Source: an uncultured Clostridia bacterium | Lineage (GTDB): Bacteria > Bacillota > Clostridia > TANB77 > CAG-508 | Reading direction: 5' to 3' | Assembly: GCA_947599995.1 (NCBI GenBank) | Contig: CANQFW010000057.1 | Span: 1-8,894 of the forward strand | Length of the DNA: 8,894 nt | Shown: positions 4,844 to 8,894 of the stretch, in pieces | How the letters are laid out: the number at the start of each line of letters is the position of its first letter | Position numbering within the stretch: position 1 is the stretch's first letter | Notes under the pieces: model-generated | The model's input: the letters and a program-made list of their open reading frames with translations, nothing else | The model's database searches: none | Told to the model about the DNA's origin: nothing | Translations under genes and position numbers: made by a program

Positions 4844-5923
4844 TTATCTTTCATCTAAATCATCTGTTTCTCGTTGCTTTTCATTTAAAACATTTCCTAA
4901 TATTCTTATATAACTTGCATATCTATTTTTATTAATTATACCTGATTTTACCCCTTGTTTTACCATACACAAATTCTCCGGTTCTTTAAAATGTAAACAA
5001 TTTGAAAATTTACATTTACATGCCCAATCTTCAAATTCTTGAAAATAATCTTGAATTTCTTGAGGTTGGAAACTCGATACATCAAGACTTCTTATTCCAG
5101 GAGTATCTATAATAGAAGATTCTTCATCCCATACATAATATTTAGAAGTCGTAGTTGTATGTCTACCTTTACCGCTTTTTTCACTAACATGTGATGTCTT
5201 TATTTCTTCACTATTCATTAATGCATTAGTTAGAGAAGATTTTCCTACTCCAGAGTTTCCTACGAAAATAGTCTGTTTGCCACGTAAGCATTCTGCTAAC
5301 TGGTCAATACCCTCTTTTTTTAAAGTACTCGTTTCAATAACAGGTATTCCTAAATTTCTATATATATCTAAAATTTTTTCTTCATTTTCGTCTTTTAAAT
5401 CTGCTTTATTTAAACATATAATAGAATCAATACCACTATTTTGAAGTACCATTAAATATCTATCAATAAACTTTGGATGTAGAGGTGGATTTTTTGCTGC
5501 TACAACAATTGCCGCAAGATTAATATTTGCCGCTATATTTTTTGTTGTACCTATGCTAGAATCTAACCTCGTAGAATCTTTTTTTACTCTTGATAGCAAT
5601 GATGTTCTTGCTATCATATTATTAATTACAAAATCTTCTCCATCAGCTTCTAATATAACTTTATCCCCAGGGAATAATACCTGATTACACGGATAATTTA
5701 TATCATTTCTTAAATGTGCTTTAACTACTTTATCTTGGTAAAAAACATATGCATCATTATATCTCACTTCAATTATTGTTCCATAATTTTCGCCTTTTTT
5801 TATCACAAACTTTCCATTTTTATTTACATCTTTTTCTTTTGAATTTGATTTTTCTTTTGCTCTTTTTTTCTGTTCTTTAGCCTTCTTAGTTTGAAAGCTA
5901 TCATAACTTTCTAAATGTGCCAT
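4844..5923 (-). CDS. rsgA: Ribosome small-subunit maturation GTPase RsgA
   Basis: 359-aa circularly permuted GTPase that acts in late 30S subunit assembly in the cytoplasm; GTP hydrolysis is stimulated by the 30S particle. Order of parts: a Lys-rich N-terminal extension (about residues 10-38), an OB-fold (about 38-105), then GTPase motifs in permuted order: G4 NKAD (172-175), G1 GNSGVGKSS (222-230), the switch region RHTTT (254-258) and G3 DTPG (273-276). Last is a zinc-binding site with Cys304, Cys309, His311 and Cys319. The usual EPGC before the last cysteine reads EPENLC here, a 2-residue insertion. The start at 5923 is preferred over in-frame ATGs at 5941 and 5932 because AAAGGA lies 9 bases before it. 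It is the last gene of a minus-strand operon, 20 bp after the YkgJ-like gene. The Lys-rich extension may contact rRNA. Confidence 0.95.
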   Translation of the reverse strand: MAHLESYDSFQTKKAKEQKKRAKEKSNSKEKDVNKNGKFVIKKGENYGTIIEVRYNDAYVFYQDKVVKAHLRNDINYPCNQVLFPGDKVILEADGEDFVINNMIARTSLLSRVKKDSTRLDSSIGTTKNIAANINLAAIVVAAKNPPLHPKFIDRYLMVLQNSGIDSIICLNKADLKDENEEKILDIYRNLGIPVIETSTLKKEGIDQLAECLRGKQTIFVGNSGVGKSSLTNALMNSEEIKTSHVSEKSGKGRHTTTTSKYYVWDEESSIIDTPGIRSLDVSSFQPQEIQDYFQEFEDWACKCKFSNCLHFKEPENLCMVKQGVKSGIINKNRYASYIRILGNVLNEKQRETDDLDER

Positions 5924-5942
5924 AAAATTCATTCCTTTCATT

Positions 5943-6403
5943 CTATATTTTATATAAAATTTTTAAATCTCTATTGTATTCTGTTATCATATCTGGAGTA
6001 TTTTTTATTATACATTTTGCTATACTTAAAAAATCTTTCTCTATATATTTTATTAATTTACTTTTTTCAACTTTGTTCATCTTTTTGCAATCATTTGATA
6101 TCGTTATATAATATTCCTTATCTTTCCTCATTATATAAAGAGGCCAAGATTTACAATCAAATGGTCTTCTATCTCTTAATACACACCCATCGTTTCTTAA
6201 AAGAGGACATTTGTACAATTCATTATCTTTATCTAAGATAATTTGATAAATATCACCAATTTTCTTGAATTTTATATTATTATCAATCATTTCTATTATA
6301 TACTTTTTTTCTTCATTTGTAAATGTTGGAGCATCAATTATTTCTTCTTTTTCAATAATTTGCACTCTTGACAATCTTTCTCTGTCAATAAACCTTCTAA
6401 CAT
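5943..6403 (-). pseudogene. YkgJ-family cysteine-cluster protein, 5' end frameshifted
   Basis: The longest frame (ending 5943) has no ATG start; it could begin only at a TTG at 6374, giving 143 aa. That part contains CPLLRNDGC (Cys56, Cys64) and RRPFDCKSWP (Cys74), characteristic of YkgJ-type proteins, thought to bind zinc or an iron-sulfur cluster. A much better start is the ATG at 6403, 8 bases after GGAGG (6412-6416) and 21 bp after the preceding gene. It encodes MLEGLLTEKDCQECKLLKKKK and then meets TAA at 6338-6340. The DCQECK piece is the expected N-terminal half of the cysteine cluster, but the CC usually following is missing and the frame changes by -1. A deletion of about 7 or 10 bases explains both. 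A TTG-initiated short protein, or -1 slippage at GAAAAAG, are alternatives. Confidence 0.6.
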
Positions 6404-6423
6404 GTTCTATACCTCCACTATAA

Positions 6424-7566
6424 TTAATTTGTCTTCCAAAGTAACTTTTCTAAAGGCGTAGGTTCATCTATTCCATCATCTAAATCATAATAATCTACTT
6501 TCTTACCCTCTCTAGAGAAAACTATATGTTTCTCTTTCCATTCTATTATATTTTCAATTCTAACTTTTCCTATAGTTGTGTCCATTGTAAATCTTACTGA
6601 ATTTATCCATGAAGGGCTTGTCCAATTTACTTCGTTTATTATCTCTATAATTCTTTTTAAACTTATTCTAAATACTGCTGAATATGCAATTGGATCAGCT
6701 ATGAAAATAGATAATGGTCTTATGTTTAATTCATCCATTTTCTCTAATAAAATTTTTAAAACTTTAGCATTATCATTTATTCCTCTTATAAGTGGAAATT
6801 GTGCATACATTCTAATGCCATTATTATCAATTTTATTAATTTTTTCTTTAACAACATTATCAATTTCATACGGATGATTTATGTGAAATACCAATCTAAC
6901 ATTATATTTTTTCATTATATTGATAATATCAGGTGTAATTGCATATGGTTCATAGACTATACTCCTAGTATGTATTCTAATATTATATTCTTTCAATTCT
7001 TCCAAAACATATTTTAAATTATCGTATCCTATGCTTATAGGATCTCCTCCTGATAATATAACTTCTTTTATTTCCTCGTGTTCGTTTAGATATTTCTTTA
7101 GAACCTCTATTTTGTTTTTTATTGTTTCTTTCATATTACTTTGTTGAAAAGTTGATAAATTATATGTTCTAAAACAATATTGACAATGAGCAAAACATAT
7201 ATCTGTTATTATAACTAAAACTCTATCACTATATTTTTGTATGATATAATCTGCATCTTTTACTGGCATATGATTAAACTCTTCTACATAATCTCTTGTT
7301 TCCATGCTTGTTTTTATTTCAATTTTTTCTTTTATGGGCAAAACTGATTTATATAATGGTCCGCCTTTTCCTATATATTTTATTTCTCTTTCTATTTCTT
7401 CGTACATATTTCCTGGAACATAATTTAATAATTGTTTGATTTTATGTTCCATATCATTAATAAGTTTTTTGTATTCTTTTGAATTTTTAATAATTTTATG
7501 AGATAATTCTTCGCTCCTACTGTTAAATAATTCTTCTAAAATAGGTTGATTAAATAACTCATTCAT
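6424..7566 (-). CDS. KamA-family radical SAM protein (lysine 2,3-aminomutase-like)
   Basis: 380 aa from ATG 7566 (MNELFNQPIL). The frame is open to a TTG at 7623 with other ATGs at 7596 and 7578; 7566 is chosen for GGTG 6 bases upstream and the family-like N-terminus, but the start is uncertain. The radical SAM cluster motif C-x3-C-x2-C is at Cys124, Cys128, Cys131, which binds a [4Fe-4S] cluster that cleaves S-adenosylmethionine. SGGDP (172-176) and the later HTR and RGIND blocks are shared with lysine 2,3-aminomutase. Lys334 in TTIGKVRIE is in the place of the PLP-binding lysine, but the Gly-rich context of true KamA is absent. FIADP stands where KamA has YQCDL, so the substrate may differ from lysine. 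First gene of an operon with the YkgJ-like gene (21 bp) and rsgA. A weak -35-like TTGTCA lies at 7650-7655. Confidence 0.85.
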   Translation of the reverse strand: MNELFNQPILEELFNSRSEELSHKIIKNSKEYKKLINDMEHKIKQLLNYVPGNMYEEIEREIKYIGKGGPLYKSVLPIKEKIEIKTSMETRDYVEEFNHMPVKDADYIIQKYSDRVLVIITDICFAHCQYCFRTYNLSTFQQSNMKETIKNKIEVLKKYLNEHEEIKEVILSGGDPISIGYDNLKYVLEELKEYNIRIHTRSIVYEPYAITPDIINIMKKYNVRLVFHINHPYEIDNVVKEKINKIDNNGIRMYAQFPLIRGINDNAKVLKILLEKMDELNIRPLSIFIADPIAYSAVFRISLKRIIEIINEVNWTSPSWINSVRFTMDTTIGKVRIENIIEWKEKHIVFSREGKKVDYYDLDDGIDEPTPLEKLLWKTN

Positions 7567-7655
7567 GACACACACCATACTTTTTTTTGATGGCATTCTA
7601 TAATTATTAAAAATAATATACAAATGTATAGTAATTTAATCTATATATTTGACAA

Positions 7656-7681
7656 AAAAAGAGTCGATTTTGACTCTTTTT
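7656..7681. terminator. Bidirectional intrinsic terminator
   Basis: A perfect 10-bp stem AAAAAGAGTC (7656-7665) with GACTCTTTTT (7672-7681) and loop GATTTT. On the minus strand it has T-rich sequence after the stem, so it would end transcription from the upstream minus-strand genes and set the KamA-like operon apart as its own unit. Confidence 0.8.
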
Positions 7682-7698
7682 AGTTACACAAATTGTAA

Positions 7699-7915
7699 TT
7701 AAAACCAATAGTTATTCATTGCTTTTAAAAATTCTTTTGTAATAGGAAATCTCTCATAGATCCATTTTTTTCTTCCATTTTTCTGGAAAATTTTTTTCTT
7801 TCCATATAATTTGTGGATCTGGTCTAATTAAGATTATATTTCCCCATCTTTCAAGTTTTTCCCCATCACACATATCTAATATTTCATAATCTTTCCATTC
7901 ACTTGCAATTTCCAT
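7699..7915 (-). pseudogene. Remnant resembling the N-terminus of a class I SAM-dependent methyltransferase
   Basis: From an ATG at 7915 the minus strand encodes 53 residues beginning MEIASEWKDYEIL, including DGEKLERWGN and LIRPDPQIIW, before TGA at 7754. This block resembles the start of a class I methyltransferase family (RlmI-like) known to me by the pattern GEKLERWG...RPDPQ.IW, but the protein is normally several hundred residues and the SAM-binding domain is absent. After a run of seven As (in KWKKK) the next frame is open and continues WIYERFPITKEFLKAMNNYWF to TAA at 7699. A one-base indel in the A-run plus a large internal deletion would explain it. No good ribosome-binding site is visible. 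The family call rests on memory of the pattern only. Confidence 0.45.
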
Positions 7916-7983
7916 AAATTAATCTCTTTTCTTAAAACTTTAAATAATTATATTAATCTTTTCTATTTAAATTTTATTTTTAA

Positions 7984-8859
7984 TTATTTAATCTGTTCAT
8001 TCATATTTCGATCTATTCCTAAATATTTAGAACATGCTTTTGAATATTTTGATTGAGATATTTTTTCGTTTATACGGTTTTTACGTTCATTATTATTTAT
8101 AGATTCTTTCGCGAAATCCATCCACTTATTAATAATTTCATTCTTATCGTTAGTCTCATATATCAAAGTAGATTCCTTATTAACACCATCTAAGGTTGCA
8201 ATATCTGAATTACTCATAGAAATATCAAATAGTCTACAACACTTTACATCATCGGAACCATCGTATAATTCTTTTTCCAATATTAGTGCTATATCTTTAG
8301 GAGCTCGTCCAAATCTTTTTTCACTAATGTTGGCAAATCCACTATAGTAGTCTTTAGTTTTTATTATACGTTTCATTTCTAAATTATTATTTTTATCATA
8401 TATACTTGTTTGATCTATCTCCATTTTTATTACTGGATCCGTTATATGTTGAGTTACAATATAATTATCAGAGTCCTCTTTATATCTTACTTCAATTGTA
8501 TTATTAGATATATGACCAATAAATGCACCATTACTAGTGATTCGTCCGAGCTTTAATATACCTCCACACTCATTTATATACTCATTCCTATTCTCTATCC
8601 TAAGTCTAGTGATATTTTCAAATTCATCAAAACTAAATAACATTTCTTTAACACCAGGAAGATTTAGAATTTTATCATCAAAACCAACTTCCTCTGCAAG
8701 TTTTAACTTTAATTGATCAAATGTTAAATGTTCATTTGCCTTTCTTTTTAATTGATCAGCAAATGATTCCGATGACTGATTTTCCAGATGTTGTTCAGTG
8801 CTTGTGGGTAAACTTTTTTGTTTTTTAAATATATTTTTTATTCTTTCTAAAATATTCAT
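7984..8859 (-). CDS. Unrecognised 291-aa soluble protein
   Basis: Start at 8859 because GGAGGAG (8864-8870 on the minus strand) sits 4 bases upstream; an in-frame ATG at 8877 lacks one. The first ~20 residues are basic and helical (MNILERIKNIFKKQK), perhaps a membrane-surface or nucleic-acid contact. Residues about 20-45 are Ser/Gln/Glu-rich and probably disordered. A mixed alpha/beta body follows (for example GGILKLGRITSNGAFIGHISNNTIEVRY), then a Lys/Asn-rich C-terminus. There is no signal peptide, transmembrane segment, or recognisable catalytic motif; a CC pair occurs in DVKCCRLFD. It is followed by the methyltransferase-like remnant and a terminator, with no operon partner visible. No function is proposed. 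Confidence 0.75.
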   Translation of the reverse strand: MNILERIKNIFKKQKSLPTSTEQHLENQSSESFADQLKRKANEHLTFDQLKLKLAEEVGFDDKILNLPGVKEMLFSFDEFENITRLRIENRNEYINECGGILKLGRITSNGAFIGHISNNTIEVRYKEDSDNYIVTQHITDPVIKMEIDQTSIYDKNNNLEMKRIIKTKDYYSGFANISEKRFGRAPKDIALILEKELYDGSDDVKCCRLFDISMSNSDIATLDGVNKESTLIYETNDKNEIINKWMDFAKESINNNERKNRINEKISQSKYSKACSKYLGIDRNMNEQIK

Positions 8860-8894
8860 AAAACTCCTCCAATCCATATTACATCTATACTAAT

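Noticed and set aside
5915..6241. Plus-strand 108-aa hydrophobic ORF
   Set aside because: Leu/Tyr/Ile-rich antisense of the YkgJ-like gene; looks like a membrane protein only because of base composition.
6578..7017. Two plus-strand ORFs opposite the radical SAM gene
   Set aside because: Antisense shadows of a well-supported conserved gene, with no start signals.
7754..7756. TGA read as tryptophan (genetic code 4)
   Set aside because: No conserved protein here needs TGA read through; all tryptophans in the clear genes use TGG, and reading through this TGA gives no recognisable sequence.
7941..7990. Terminator after the 291-aa gene from the repeat TAAATAATTA / TAATTATTTA
   Set aside because: A pure A/T stem with a 30-base loop that overlaps the stop codon; not convincing.

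Overview
The window is very A+T-rich DNA with strong AAGGAGG-type ribosome-binding sites, short tight operons, and standard-code stop codons including TGA. This fits a low-GC Firmicute (Clostridia-like or a related gut lineage). No gene here fixes the genus. The right half carries ordinary chromosomal genes (rsgA, a KamA-like radical SAM gene, a YkgJ-like gene). The left half looks like an integrated or decaying mobile element.

Left region (1-4250). The end of an unrecognised gene and its strong terminator are followed by a perfect inverted repeat with 11-bp arms and a 6-bp spacer. Next comes a three-gene operon: two full tyrosine recombinases overlapping by 14 bp, then a 111-aa helical protein of unknown function (called orfC here). 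About 1.07 kb of non-coding, repeat-bearing DNA follows. On its far side, on the opposite strand, lies a second orfC (108 aa). It is preceded by only the last ~23 codons of a second copy of the downstream recombinase. The simplest reading is two related recombinase-recombinase-orfC modules placed tail to tail, the right one having lost nearly all of its recombinase genes. Its break point is fused to a small 77-codon ORF.

The non-coding centre (2565-3631) holds a 61-bp inverted repeat (49 of 61 positions identical) around a 502-bp segment. It also has four copies of a 15-bp core, CTTAAAATCGATTCT or close variants: one inverted and three direct. A run of adjacent hairpins at 2817-2942 could be a small RNA or further recombinase sites. 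With two recombinases next door, this could be a recombination site array, an invertible switch, or the scarred end of an element; this is inference.

Middle (4250-4820). An XRE-type regulator is transcribed divergently from the 77-codon ORF. It ends at a bidirectional terminator shared with rsgA.

Right region (4844-8894), all on the minus strand. A tight operon runs KamA-like radical SAM protein, then a YkgJ-family cysteine-cluster gene whose 5' end is frameshifted, then rsgA (30S ribosome-maturation GTPase). Upstream of that operon are a bidirectional terminator, a broken remnant resembling the start of a SAM-dependent methyltransferase, and an unrecognised 291-aa soluble protein.
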